Origin: JBAVOR01 sp049692255
GTDB taxonomy: Bacteria; Babelota; Babeliae; Babelales; JACPOV01
Reading direction: 5' to 3'
NCBI GenBank assembly: GCA_049692255.1
Contig: JBAVOR010000016.1
Span: forward strand, 7,006-71,005
DNA length: 64,000 bases
Of the stretch, positions 9,327-18,352 are shown in pieces. Below the pieces are notes generated by a model. That model was not told the origin of the DNA. It made no database searches and saw nothing but the letters and a program-made list of their open reading frames with translations. The first letter of the stretch is position 1. Every line of letters starts with the position of its first letter. Both the position numbers and the translations under genes were made by a program.

Positions 9327-10328
9327 ATGGCAAAACGTATTATTAATGATTCGCAGACTGATCCTAATAAAATATTACCTATGAACTATTTATGGGCGCG
9401 CCAACATTATAAAGATGGCATAGCAAACAACTGGACGCCGGAAGAGATTTCGATGCAGCAAGATGTCGAACAATGGCGTTCAGGCACTGTGCTGAGCGCG
9501 GGAGAAAGACGGTTGATTTTATGGAACTTAGGGTTCTTCTCTACTGCTGAATCGCTCACGGCAAACAATCTCGTGTTGGCGGTGTATCAGCACGTGACTA
9601 ACCCTGAATGTCGCCAGTATCTGTTGCGACAAGCGTATGAAGAGGCGGTGCATACCGATACTTTCATCTACTGTTGCGATTCGTTGGGGCTCGACCCGGA
9701 AGAGATATTTAACATGTACAATACCATTCCATCGATTGCAGAAAAAGATGAGTTTGTTATTGGGCTGACTAAATCGATCTTTGATCCACATTTTAGCACC
9801 GTGGGCACTGAAAATATCCGCAAATTTTTGCATGATCTAATCGGTTTCTATGTGATCATGGAAGGCATCTTCTTTTATGCTGGTTTTGCGATGATGCTTG
9901 CGCTCAAGCGACAAAACAAAATGATTGGTATTGGAGAACAGTTTGAATATATCATGCGTGATGAAAGCGTGCACTTAGCGTTTGGCTGTGACTTGATTAA
10001 TACGATCATAGAAGAAAACCCTGAAGTGTGGACTCCAGCGTTTCAAACAGAAGTGGTTGAACTGATTAAGCGTGCAGTGGTACTTGAAAAGCGCTATGCA
10101 TTCGATGCATGCCCTGATGGGTTATTGGGCATCAATGCGCAGCAGTTTTCTGATTACGTAGAATATATTACCGATCGCCGTTTAGAACGTATTGGGTTGC
10201 CACGCGTCTATTACAAAGAAAATCCGTTCCCATGGATGTCTCAAGCAGTCGATTTAAATAAAGAAAAGAACTTCTTTGAAACGCGCGTAACTGAGTATCA
10301 GTCGGCCGGTTCATTGGAATGGGAATAA
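9327..10328 (+). CDS. nrdB: Ribonucleotide reductase beta subunit, class Ic (Mn/Fe) type
   Basis: Radical-generating small subunit for NrdA. The metal ligands can be read as Glu75 (FSTAESL), Glu106 and His109 (EEAVH), Glu179 (IMEG), and Glu213 and His216 (RDESVH). Two positions depart from class Ia enzymes: the first ligand is Glu instead of Asp, and the radical tyrosine position four residues after His109 is Phe113 (HTDTF). These are the two hallmarks of the Chlamydia trachomatis R2 protein, which stores its oxidant in a Mn(IV)/Fe(III) centre. Stretches such as QNKMIGIGEQ and NPFPWMS also match the chlamydial protein as I remember it. The C-terminal tail that docks on NrdA is present. Confidence 0.95.
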   Translation: MAKRIINDSQTDPNKILPMNYLWARQHYKDGIANNWTPEEISMQQDVEQWRSGTVLSAGERRLILWNLGFFSTAESLTANNLVLAVYQHVTNPECRQYLLRQAYEEAVHTDTFIYCCDSLGLDPEEIFNMYNTIPSIAEKDEFVIGLTKSIFDPHFSTVGTENIRKFLHDLIGFYVIMEGIFFYAGFAMMLALKRQNKMIGIGEQFEYIMRDESVHLAFGCDLINTIIEENPEVWTPAFQTEVVELIKRAVVLEKRYAFDACPDGLLGINAQQFSDYVEYITDRRLERIGLPRVYYKENPFPWMSQAVDLNKEKNFFETRVTEYQSAGSLEWE

Positions 10329-10333
10329 TTGAC

Positions 10334-11092
10334 ATGAGATTTATGAGGTTGTGGTGTATTGTGAGTTGCTTTGTGATGCAAATCCATGCATTGACCGATG
10401 AAATGCGTACTAAAGGGTTTGTATATTTACATGAAGTTGATCCGTCGACTCAAACGTCGGTGCGGTATGCTACCAATGAGAATTTTGTCGGAAATCCGGT
10501 TAATGGATATAACAAACCGTACGTAATTCTTACCCGTCAGACAGCGCAAGCACTTAAAAAAGCACAAGAAGCATTACAACTTCTTGGGTATGAATTGGTT
10601 GTGTACGATGGTGGACGGCCGCAGCGATCGGTTGATCATTTTGTTCGCTGGAGTGAAGAGCGGACTATGCCATTAACAGAAAATAAATATCTACCACGGG
10701 TCCCTAAAAATCGTGTTTTCGAATTGGGGTATGTAGACAAAAAATCGGGTCATAGTCGTGGTAGTACCGTTGATTTGACGATCATTAAAAAGGGTGCAAT
10801 CGTACACGAAGTGCAGCCCATTGAACGTCAGTTGACTGATGGTGCTACGATTACTTACTTAGATGATGGTACCGTAGATATGGGATCTTCATTTGATCTG
10901 TTTGATGAAGCATCTCATACAGAAAGCACATTAGTATTACCAGAACATCAAGCAATGCGTTCATTCTTAAAAAAGATTATGGAACAGCATGGCTTTAAAA
11001 ATTATCGGTATGAATGGTGGCATTTTACGTTAGTGAATGAACCATTCCCAGCCGATCAAGAAAGCAGCTATTTCGATTATGTAATCGAGTAG
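10334..11092 (+). CDS. Exported D-alanyl-D-alanine dipeptidase (VanX/DdpX-like, M15)
   Basis: Zinc peptidase that cleaves D-Ala-D-Ala. The zinc motif SGHSRGSTVDL (SxHxxGxxxD) and the C-terminal EWWH carry the ligands and catalytic Glu; the YDGGRP segment matches the family's substrate-binding Arg region. The N-terminus from Met10334 (MRFMRLWCIVS...) is a signal peptide, so I prefer this ATG to the one at 10319, which lies inside nrdB. It starts 5 bases after nrdB and probably shares its transcript. A role in peptidoglycan turnover or amino-acid scavenging is more likely than vancomycin resistance, since no vanH or vanA is nearby. Confidence 0.85.
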   Translation: MRFMRLWCIVSCFVMQIHALTDEMRTKGFVYLHEVDPSTQTSVRYATNENFVGNPVNGYNKPYVILTRQTAQALKKAQEALQLLGYELVVYDGGRPQRSVDHFVRWSEERTMPLTENKYLPRVPKNRVFELGYVDKKSGHSRGSTVDLTIIKKGAIVHEVQPIERQLTDGATITYLDDGTVDMGSSFDLFDEASHTESTLVLPEHQAMRSFLKKIMEQHGFKNYRYEWWHFTLVNEPFPADQESSYFDYVIE

Positions 11093-11108
11093 GTACGCTT
11101 TTCGGAAA

Positions 11109-11150
11109 TTAAAAAAAGCCCTTCGTGTAAAAACACGGGGGCTTTTTTAA
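11109..11150. terminator. Bidirectional rho-independent terminator
   Basis: A-rich arm, GCCC and CGTGT stem, short loop, ACACG/GGGC return and a T-run on both strands. It sits between the convergent dipeptidase gene and the ABC permease gene. Confidence 0.85.
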
Positions 11151-11153
11151 TGC

Positions 11154-11945
11154 TTAAAAATCTAACTTTTTCTTAAATAAACGAATGCTCACAAAAGTCA
11201 TAATAAGCGTAAGCACTGTTAATACAGTGCAGCAAAGCCAGAAGTTCAAAAACCCTTCCTGACCCAAGATTGCGGCACGCATGCCTTCCATAATATAGAC
11301 CACCGGATTGCATACATTGAGCATTGCAATCAATGGGAATTTTTCGTGTAAAATGGTCCATGAAAACTGAAAGCAACCGAGTTGCCAGAGGGGAAATACG
11401 AAACGCATCCAAGCAGTGCCGATCCGTTCGATGTTGCGCACGCGGGTTGCAACAAATAAAGTAAATGCACCGTAAAAAATATTGGTGATACAAAAAATAA
11501 GTAAAAATTTGGGTAGATGAAAATGAGAAAGGTCAACACGCGCGCCCAGCAGTAGTTTGCACACGGGTAAAACAAAGCTACTCAGCATTCCCGCGTTCAG
11601 AGCATAAAAAACGATGGAACGAACAAATACAAGAATCGGTGGCATGGGGAGTGACAAGTAGAAGCCTGTAATGTTGACCCCATCCAAATCGTTCACTAAC
11701 TTTACCACATTGCCAAATAGTTCAAAAATACCCATGCTGGCTACTAGTCCTGCAACATAGAAATTTACATAGCCGCTGCTTAATCCAAATGCGGGAAGCA
11801 GATACGCAGCAATGCCAGACATAACGCAAATCCAAATGAGCATATCGATGAAGCGATCAAAAATTGTTTGACGCAATACCGTCAGGTCAGTACGCAATAG
11901 ATACCAAAAAATATGTGCATAGCGTTTTGCGCGTGTTATATTCAT
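11154..11945 (-). CDS. ABC-2 type transporter permease
   Basis: Inner-membrane protein of 263 residues with about six hydrophobic segments and the overall plan of the ABC-2 (NodJ/YadH/DrrB-like) family, including a long first cytoplasmic stretch and a conserved N-P-V-V-Y patch near the last periplasmic loop. Its start overlaps the stop of the ATPase gene by 4 bases, so the two are translationally coupled and form one exporter. The substrate cannot be read from the sequence; polysaccharide, lipid or drug export are the family's common roles. Confidence 0.85.
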   Translation of the reverse strand: MNITRAKRYAHIFWYLLRTDLTVLRQTIFDRFIDMLIWICVMSGIAAYLLPAFGLSSGYVNFYVAGLVASMGIFELFGNVVKLVNDLDGVNITGFYLSLPMPPILVFVRSIVFYALNAGMLSSFVLPVCKLLLGARVDLSHFHLPKFLLIFCITNIFYGAFTLFVATRVRNIERIGTAWMRFVFPLWQLGCFQFSWTILHEKFPLIAMLNVCNPVVYIMEGMRAAILGQEGFLNFWLCCTVLTVLTLIMTFVSIRLFKKKLDF

Positions 11946-12682
11946 TTTTTTCCTTCAAATTCACGCGTCAGGTGTAAAAAAACTTCTTCCAATTTACCTT
12001 TTTGAAAGTTTTTTATTAAATTCTGTGGAGTATCAATCATCTTTATTTCTCCCTGATGCAGCACGCAAACACGGTCAGATAATATTTCTGCTTCGTCAAG
12101 ATAATGGGTCGTTAAAAGAACGGTAACCCCATCAGCCCGGATATCTTTAATATATTGCCACAAGAGATGGCGTACGTCTGGGTCAAGAGCAACCGTTGGT
12201 TCATCAAGAATAATAAATTGTGGCGCATGCATGAGGGTGCGTGCAATCATATACCGTTGCTTCCAACCCCCAGATAAACTATCGGGTGATTGATACAAAA
12301 ACTGTCCTATGCCCAAACGGCTATCCAGGTAATCGATGCGTGTTGCAATTGCTGCACTGTCCATGCCGTAGTAACGGCCCGCATTCACCATATTTTCTTT
12401 GTTAGTTAATAACGGATTCAGATTATTTTTTTGTGCACAGTATCCAATATGCATGCGATAGGCGGGAATATCATGGAATATAGATGCGCCATTAAAAAGA
12501 ATGTCTCCGGCTGATGGCGGATGAATGGTGGCAATCACCGATGAAAGGGTTGTTTTACCGGCTCCATTAACGCCGAGCAAGCTAACGATCTCTCCTGCAA
12601 AGAGATCAAGATTCACTTTTTTAAGCGCTAAAAGTTGACCGTACTTTTTTTCTAAGGAACGTACTTGAATGAGTTTGTTCAT
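11942..12682 (-). CDS. ABC transporter ATP-binding protein (ABC-2 exporter)
   Basis: Cytoplasmic ATPase of 246 residues. The Walker A is GVNGAGKTT (37-45), the Q-loop region is CAQKNNLNP, the signature is LSGGWKQR, the Walker B is FIILDEP followed by a D-loop (VALD), and the H-loop is TTHYLDEAE. These features are those of the NodI/DrrA/CcmA-type subfamily. The downstream permease overlaps by 4 bases. No periplasmic binding protein is nearby, which supports export rather than uptake. Confidence 0.93.
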   Translation of the reverse strand: MNKLIQVRSLEKKYGQLLALKKVNLDLFAGEIVSLLGVNGAGKTTLSSVIATIHPPSAGDILFNGASIFHDIPAYRMHIGYCAQKNNLNPLLTNKENMVNAGRYYGMDSAAIATRIDYLDSRLGIGQFLYQSPDSLSGGWKQRYMIARTLMHAPQFIILDEPTVALDPDVRHLLWQYIKDIRADGVTVLLTTHYLDEAEILSDRVCVLHQGEIKMIDTPQNLIKNFQKGKLEEVFLHLTREFEGKK

Positions 12683-12765
12683 GGATTTTTTTTTAAAAAT
12701 ATTTCTCTACTACCCAAGCATACGAATTTTCATTCATTTGCGCAATTAAGATCAGCATCTATGGG

Positions 12766-14304
12766 TTATGCAACAACGCTATTATTAATTGCCTTGAGTT
12801 GTTCATTGTATATGTGGTTGAGCTGGACAATAAACTGGTTTCCTTCGTCTTTTGGTATTGTATTACTATGGCGTTTAATGTATAGTTCTATAGTTTTAAA
12901 AAGTTCCTTGAGTTTTTGCTCATTCTTTATTTCTACCGCATCAAGAGCAAACGAATCAAGCGCGCCATTAATGCTATCTTTATTATCTGTATACTCTTGG
13001 TCATACGTTTCGAATGATTTTCGCTTGTTCGTATGATTACATAATTCAGGAATAATAAAATTGAGTGGTTTCGATTGTGTAGCTATAGCATTACAGTTGT
13101 TTATAAACTCTTCTGTTTTTGTTTGATCGATATCAAAATGAAGAACATTAATGTCATTATTGCTCGAATTCGTCCAGTTATTTGAACCAAATCCGAGCAC
13201 ATGATGACTATTATTTTTTGTTATTCGCGCAAACCCTTTAATATGATTCGATTGCGCAAATTTTCCTGTTTTATGCGCTTCATCATAATTAAATACTGAG
13301 ACAGGAACCCCTTTTTTATACAGTGCTACTAAAAACTCTTGTGTCGGTTGTTTTTTTAAGGCGTCCTTGTCTACCGTAACTAATTTGAGTATTTTCTTGT
13401 TTGCCAATTGAAGCGCTGCCTCTTTCGTATCGCGATCATCCCAACTGTACATATTAATGTAACAAGAGTCCCCTTCTTGGCAGTTTTTTATAATAGTAGC
13501 AATCGATTTGTTTAAGTTATAGTTCAGCGAAGAAATAATGGTCTTTCCAGGAGGAGTGTGTTGAAGAACGGTGTTTTTGGTGCCATATTGAATAATAGTT
13601 TCTTGTTTTACGTTTGCATGTATGTCAGAAACCGCTTCAAACAAGTTTTTAACAAATTCATATGTTGCTTGCTCTACTGCATATTCGGCCATTTCGCGAT
13701 TGGCCATGTTGGTTATATTTTGTGATCCACTATACGCACGATATTGTCGTTTTTGATTAGCATCGACATAACTCCACGCCATTGTTTTGGTGTGTAATTT
13801 TTGCGCATATCCATTATTTTTTAGTAACTGTTGTTCATTATAAAATTGTATAGGTACAGCTGTACAATCGAGTTTTGCGTAGCGCATTGCAGTCAATACA
13901 GCATTTTTTTGTGATGCGCAACAGAAGAGATTGATGTTGACTCCTTCTGTATGTTTTTTAGCGAGTGTTGTAAGGAATTCAGTGTTGGTAATCAGAAAAT
14001 ATAACCCATAAAAATTGTCCCCCTTTTTCATTTTTTCAATAGATTGTGCAGCAAGAATTAATGCTCGATTGTTATCTTGTGCTGGATAAGAGATAGTAGC
14101 TATCCGTGGCGTGATTTGCCAGTCATAAGGGGGTAGAGTAACGGCTGCGGCCTGGTTTTTTTCAAGCTCTGCCTCTTGTGCTTCGAATGCACAGAACTGA
14201 TCTGTTATTTGAGATTCCATAGAGTAACTGTGACTATGCACGATAATAGTAAGAAATGCTACGATATGCCCTCTATGCACTAAAGTGCGATCCCTAAAAT
14301 ACAT
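12766..14304 (-). CDS. Exported phospholipase D-like protein
   Basis: 512 residues with an N-terminal hydrophobic signal (about 12-28). Two PLD-type half-sites are visible. The first is HTK (His171, Lys173) followed by SGSQN (192-196). The second is HIK (His354, Lys356) followed by GSNNWT (373-378). The HxK plus downstream Gly-Ser-x-Asn pattern is the core of the PLD active site; the Asp of a classical HKD is not at its usual spacing in either half. It may cleave phospholipid or nucleic acid phosphodiesters. The signal places it outside the cytoplasm, so attack on host membranes is possible but unproven. It belongs to a minus-strand row of exported proteins. Confidence 0.7.
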   Translation of the reverse strand: MYFRDRTLVHRGHIVAFLTIIVHSHSYSMESQITDQFCAFEAQEAELEKNQAAAVTLPPYDWQITPRIATISYPAQDNNRALILAAQSIEKMKKGDNFYGLYFLITNTEFLTTLAKKHTEGVNINLFCCASQKNAVLTAMRYAKLDCTAVPIQFYNEQQLLKNNGYAQKLHTKTMAWSYVDANQKRQYRAYSGSQNITNMANREMAEYAVEQATYEFVKNLFEAVSDIHANVKQETIIQYGTKNTVLQHTPPGKTIISSLNYNLNKSIATIIKNCQEGDSCYINMYSWDDRDTKEAALQLANKKILKLVTVDKDALKKQPTQEFLVALYKKGVPVSVFNYDEAHKTGKFAQSNHIKGFARITKNNSHHVLGFGSNNWTNSSNNDINVLHFDIDQTKTEEFINNCNAIATQSKPLNFIIPELCNHTNKRKSFETYDQEYTDNKDSINGALDSFALDAVEIKNEQKLKELFKTIELYIKRHSNTIPKDEGNQFIVQLNHIYNEQLKAINNSVVA

Positions 14305-14418
14305 ATGCTATGTTCCCCTATAAGAGCGAATTATTGATACTATAAATACATATAAAGTATCTTAATAATGCCACATATAATGCCATTTGCCAATTGATTT
14401 GTGGCGACTTTGCAGCGC

Positions 14419-15312
14419 TTACCGCTTGAGTATGATTTTGCGTACCGATAGACCGGTGTCATCATCTTGATTGAGATACGCTATAATAGTGGCTAAATGG
14501 GTCAAAAAAGGGTCGAACAAAAATTCGATATGAGACAGGCCGCGCCAACCAATTTGCACAGAGGCTTGCATAAGACGTTGACCACCATCAAATACCCGTT
14601 CAGAAAATAACGGTACTTTTTTGCTGTCCTTTTGTACGCGCATGTGCGCATACATACCTTGTGGGTCCATAACTTGCATTGAATCTATGCGCGAGAATAG
14701 AGAAATTACCTTTTTAAAGCACGGGGCATGTACCAGATTTTTTGTTTCTTCTTGCACGGGGCACGCCAGCAAAATCAGCTCATCAATAACAAAGTCACTG
14801 TCTTTGTTGCAATACAATGCCATATTCAACGCAACGTTACCTCCATGGCTGTGTGTGATAATACGCACGTAGGGCGCAACAGCATATTTTTGTTGTGTAG
14901 CACGCACGAGTTGGGCTATCTGTTCATACAATACCAGCGCTTCTTTTTTGCGTGTCTGAAAATCAAGTTTTCCCGACCAGCCAAATAGATAAAAATGCTC
15001 TGCAGGGAACAAGGCGGGGCATGCTTTGCTGAGTGTGTTAGCAATGGTACGGTGGTGGTATTTAGGGTCAAGGTCTTGTGCGTGTGAGATGCCAGGCGGG
15101 CTAAAAGAAAAACGGGTCATTATTTTACTAAAAAAAATCTTACTGCCATGCACCCAGATAGTGATGATAGGGCGTTTATGGGGCTTTGAAAACGCATGTG
15201 GTGGAAGCGGCGATTCAATAATAATTTTCTGTGTATCGTGTGGCTGTAATCGGGCATTATGCATAATACTGACTAACAGGACTATTGATAGGCGCATGCG
15301 TTTATAATTCAT
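14419..15312 (-). CDS. Exported alpha/beta-hydrolase-like protein (lipase-like)
   Basis: 297 residues with an N-terminal signal (about 1-20). TIWVHGS (51-57) resembles the oxyanion-hole HG strand of lipases, and ITHSHGGN (152-159) is a nucleophile elbow with Ser155; the usual GxSxG has Thr at the first Gly position. A His in GLSHIEF near the C-terminus could complete the triad. A lipase or esterase is likely, but the substrate is unknown. It sits between the PLD-like and deubiquitinase genes, all on the same strand and all with export signals. Confidence 0.6.
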   Translation of the reverse strand: MNYKRMRLSIVLLVSIMHNARLQPHDTQKIIIESPLPPHAFSKPHKRPIITIWVHGSKIFFSKIMTRFSFSPPGISHAQDLDPKYHHRTIANTLSKACPALFPAEHFYLFGWSGKLDFQTRKKEALVLYEQIAQLVRATQQKYAVAPYVRIITHSHGGNVALNMALYCNKDSDFVIDELILLACPVQEETKNLVHAPCFKKVISLFSRIDSMQVMDPQGMYAHMRVQKDSKKVPLFSERVFDGGQRLMQASVQIGWRGLSHIEFLFDPFLTHLATIIAYLNQDDDTGLSVRKIILKR

Positions 15313-15358
15313 ATTTTTTTAACCCTTTCGTCTATTCATAATACCAGAGAGTGCATTT

Positions 15359-16672
15359 TTATGAAATAGTGGTGGCCAGTGCGCTGAGTTTTTGGGTTAG
15401 CTGGGTAAGAGATTCGGTAAGCACGTTTGTTGAAGAACGGGGATTGCGGATCGGTTTCTCTGGCAACAGGGCCTCCTGACGCTTATAGATAAAGAAATAG
15501 CCGGTGGGACCGGTTGGCGAGCCGTTAATTTCAGTAATTGCATCAGCAGAAAGTTCTGTGCCTACACGGGTAATGGTGCTATCATCACACCGGTACCAAA
15601 CCTGTTCTTTTTTAACATAGGCCCAGTAATGACCCCCAGACAGACCGCCTCCTTGGACCACCACGCTACTTAATGCATAGTGTGATGCTGCTTTACTACT
15701 CGTTGATGCTAATGCAGGATGCAGGGGGCGGACCCACGGTGACACATCAAGCTCCAAAGGAATAGCGATGGCGTGATTCACTTTTTGACGGGCAAGAGCG
15801 GTATAGGTGTAACGGTTCACATTAATACAAAGATAGGGAGGTGTGGTTAAAAAAAATAATTGTTTGATACAATCAGTGCGCACGTGGCCGCTGTTATCTT
15901 TGTATGCATCGAGTAGTTCCGGTTTGAAATATACTGCTAAGCACGAAGCAAGATCGGTGAGCGGTGTTTGTTGCGCGTCCAAAGCGGGCACGGTAAGAAC
16001 GCCAGGGCCATTTTCTGCCGTATCAGTTTCTAGCAATGGGGTGGTTGGTGCCTCATGAGCAGGGCAAGAAATGCGCGATACATAGATATTATGAAACAAC
16101 TGTTTAATACGCGTCTGTTGTATTTTCTGTTGCAGCAATACTGATTGGGGATTTTGTTTTAACTGTTCTTGCAATTGAGCAAGCGCACTATTGAGTACCA
16201 CTGCTTCTTTGTCGGTTATCGCGTGGCTAGTGCAACTATCTAAAAAACGGATAATAAATTCTCCCGCATCTTGTTGCGAACATACTTGGGCCTCAAAGAA
16301 TTCATTGTATGCACTGTCGCCTAACTTTTTGAGAGGGCCTTGCGTACAAGAAAATGTATGGGTGCCATCCAGATACTGTTGCACCAGTTGCGTAAAATAA
16401 TGTGCAGTAGGGTTAGTTGCCAGAGGAAACAGGGTTGATGCATTAGATCCGTACAAAATAGAAGTGAACGCCGGAATGTTGAGAAGTGCTTGCACTGATG
16501 CATTTAAAAAGCAGGTGTTGCCGCAGTTAAGCAAAGCGGGTGGTGTTGCGTTGTTGTGCGCGTTCATTAACAAGAATATGGTACTAATAATACGCAACAC
16601 CTGCGATACGTTATTATTTCTCATGCAGTACCCTGTCAGGCGCATGCATGTTTCTATTTTTATGCCAGGCAT
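15359..16672 (-). CDS. Exported USP-family ubiquitin carboxyl-terminal hydrolase
   Basis: Eukaryotic-type cysteine protease expected to remove ubiquitin (or a ubiquitin-like protein) from host proteins. The Cys box reads LLNCGNTCFLNASVQAL with nucleophile Cys54. QQDAGEF (133-139) matches the family's QDA/EF box. The His box SGGHYWAYV gives His348, and WYRCDDS supplies Asp363. All three catalytic positions are intact. The domain is compact, with a Gln-rich insertion (about 165-190). An N-terminal hydrophobic stretch (about 24-37) is a signal peptide; the start may be Met17 (16624), which gives a tidier signal. Bacteria have no ubiquitin system, so the target should be in the host. Confidence 0.88.
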   Translation of the reverse strand: MPGIKIETCMRLTGYCMRNNNVSQVLRIISTIFLLMNAHNNATPPALLNCGNTCFLNASVQALLNIPAFTSILYGSNASTLFPLATNPTAHYFTQLVQQYLDGTHTFSCTQGPLKKLGDSAYNEFFEAQVCSQQDAGEFIIRFLDSCTSHAITDKEAVVLNSALAQLQEQLKQNPQSVLLQQKIQQTRIKQLFHNIYVSRISCPAHEAPTTPLLETDTAENGPGVLTVPALDAQQTPLTDLASCLAVYFKPELLDAYKDNSGHVRTDCIKQLFFLTTPPYLCINVNRYTYTALARQKVNHAIAIPLELDVSPWVRPLHPALASTSSKAASHYALSSVVVQGGGLSGGHYWAYVKKEQVWYRCDDSTITRVGTELSADAITEINGSPTGPTGYFFIYKRQEALLPEKPIRNPRSSTNVLTESLTQLTQKLSALATTIS

Positions 16673-16821
16673 GCTCGAACGGTTCTATGCATAATAGCAC
16701 AAACAGGATGCACCATTTTACTGCTGCAGGCATACCAACTCCCGAGCGGCGAGTATCAAAAAAGTATGCATGCATTTAATAGGCCGTTTGCCAGAACTTG
16801 ATGGTGATGCTGGTGCCTGCT

Positions 16822-18207
16822 TCATTTACTTCCCTTTTTTTCGATTGTTTCAATGTGAGTATTGAGTTCTTCAATAAGCTCTTTAGCGTGTTGTTTAGCA
16901 GTGCTATCGTTGAACTCCTGATCTGTTTGGTATGGGCTCTTTGTAATAACTTGTTCAAGTTCTCGTTTATAATTCTTATATGGTGATAGTTTATTCGCAG
17001 AAAGCATTTCAGCACGATCCAATATGTTCATATGATAACGATAAAAATCTATTTCTCTTAAGTTGACTGTATGTTGTAGCATAGTAATATGTTTTTTTAA
17101 TGCTTCTACTTTTGCAATTAATGCTTTTTTTGCTTCAGCAGTGTCAGGGATTTTTTTAAGAATATCTTCATATTTTTTTATGAGGTCTGTTTGTTCCTGA
17201 ATAAGCTTTTGATAATCCCTTGTTAGATTATACCAAGCGTCGCTAGTCCTTTCATTTAACGAAGGGTTGTTGTAAAAATCTATGCTCTCGCGTTGCTTAG
17301 CATTGACGTCTTCTGTAGGATTTTTGCTGTCTAAATATGCAAGTAATGAAAATTCATCAGACCCGCGAGAACCATGCCTCCAATTTTTACCCTGTAAGGA
17401 CTCTGCTAGTTGGTATTTGCTTTCGAGAGCTTTTTTGAGCTCGCCATCTACAGATCCCTGAAATTCTGCAATGGTTTGTTGCCAGCTTGTAATTCTTTCA
17501 CTCGGCTTTTTTCCACTTCCTGTCCAGTTTTGTTCTCTCTGTTCGGCTAAGTGCTTGCTATTGAGCGAATAGCTTGAATTGTTCCAAATCGTATTATCCT
17601 GTTCCAATTGTTCAGAAAGTTGTTGTAATGCAGCTGTTTTTTCGGTTGGGTTTTGTATAGTTTCTATTCTGGCTAATTCAGTATTAATTGGTTTAATGAA
17701 ATTGTCTCCAAAATAGCTTGCCTCTGATTCTGTATTTTTTTCACTCCATTCAAATAACGTATCCAATGCTGTATCGATCTCTTGTTTAAGTTCTTCTTCA
17801 GGTGTGAGTTGCTTTTTTTGCGAAGTTTGGATAAATGTACTCGTTGATTCTCGTGTAAAACCACTTCGCTTTTGCAATTCTTTCTGCAATTCTTCTTTTG
17901 TTAGGCTTTTTTTTGTCGATTTTAACGTACTCGTTTCTTCTTCTAGTGTAGGCAACTCAACTGCTTCCCCTGGCCTCAATGCAATTCCGCCTTCAGGAAG
18001 CGGCTTGCCTTGATACCACCAATCTCTAATTCCTTGCTTGATTCTTTGTCCTAGTGAGTCTTTTTTAATTTCTTCTACATTAGCAACGCTTGATTTGATT
18101 TTTAGCTCTCCTGCCCACAGATTTGGTAGATGGTACATGGTAATAAGAACGATAAGTATACGAATCACGCGCACTCCTTTTTTTGATTTTTTACGTACAA
18201 CGTACAA
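16822..18207 (-). CDS. Exported coiled-coil protein, unknown function
   Basis: 461 residues with a basic N-terminus and a hydrophobic signal (about 14-30) ending near LWAGE. The rest is highly charged and rich in Glu, Lys, Gln and Leu, with helical heptad-like stretches (about 110-240 and 330-450), and looks like an extended helical or coiled-coil protein. I recognise no enzymatic motif. It is on the same strand as the deubiquitinase block but separated from it by about 150 bases without a clear gene. Confidence 0.7.
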   Translation of the reverse strand: MYVVRKKSKKGVRVIRILIVLITMYHLPNLWAGELKIKSSVANVEEIKKDSLGQRIKQGIRDWWYQGKPLPEGGIALRPGEAVELPTLEEETSTLKSTKKSLTKEELQKELQKRSGFTRESTSTFIQTSQKKQLTPEEELKQEIDTALDTLFEWSEKNTESEASYFGDNFIKPINTELARIETIQNPTEKTAALQQLSEQLEQDNTIWNNSSYSLNSKHLAEQREQNWTGSGKKPSERITSWQQTIAEFQGSVDGELKKALESKYQLAESLQGKNWRHGSRGSDEFSLLAYLDSKNPTEDVNAKQRESIDFYNNPSLNERTSDAWYNLTRDYQKLIQEQTDLIKKYEDILKKIPDTAEAKKALIAKVEALKKHITMLQHTVNLREIDFYRYHMNILDRAEMLSANKLSPYKNYKRELEQVITKSPYQTDQEFNDSTAKQHAKELIEELNTHIETIEKKGSK

Positions 18208-18352
18208 TCAATGTAGCGCATGGGCAGCACGCAGAGTCAATGCTTTGTGTAAAAAAGATGATCAATGCGGTAAATTATGTTACAATGCGTAATCAATGTA
18301 ATTTTAAAATCATGTGCGTGTTAATGCTACACGCAATCAAGGGGTGATTTAT

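Noticed and set aside
10334..11092. Vancomycin resistance gene cluster
   Set aside because: The product is VanX-like, but no VanH, VanA/B ligase or VanR/S genes are adjacent.
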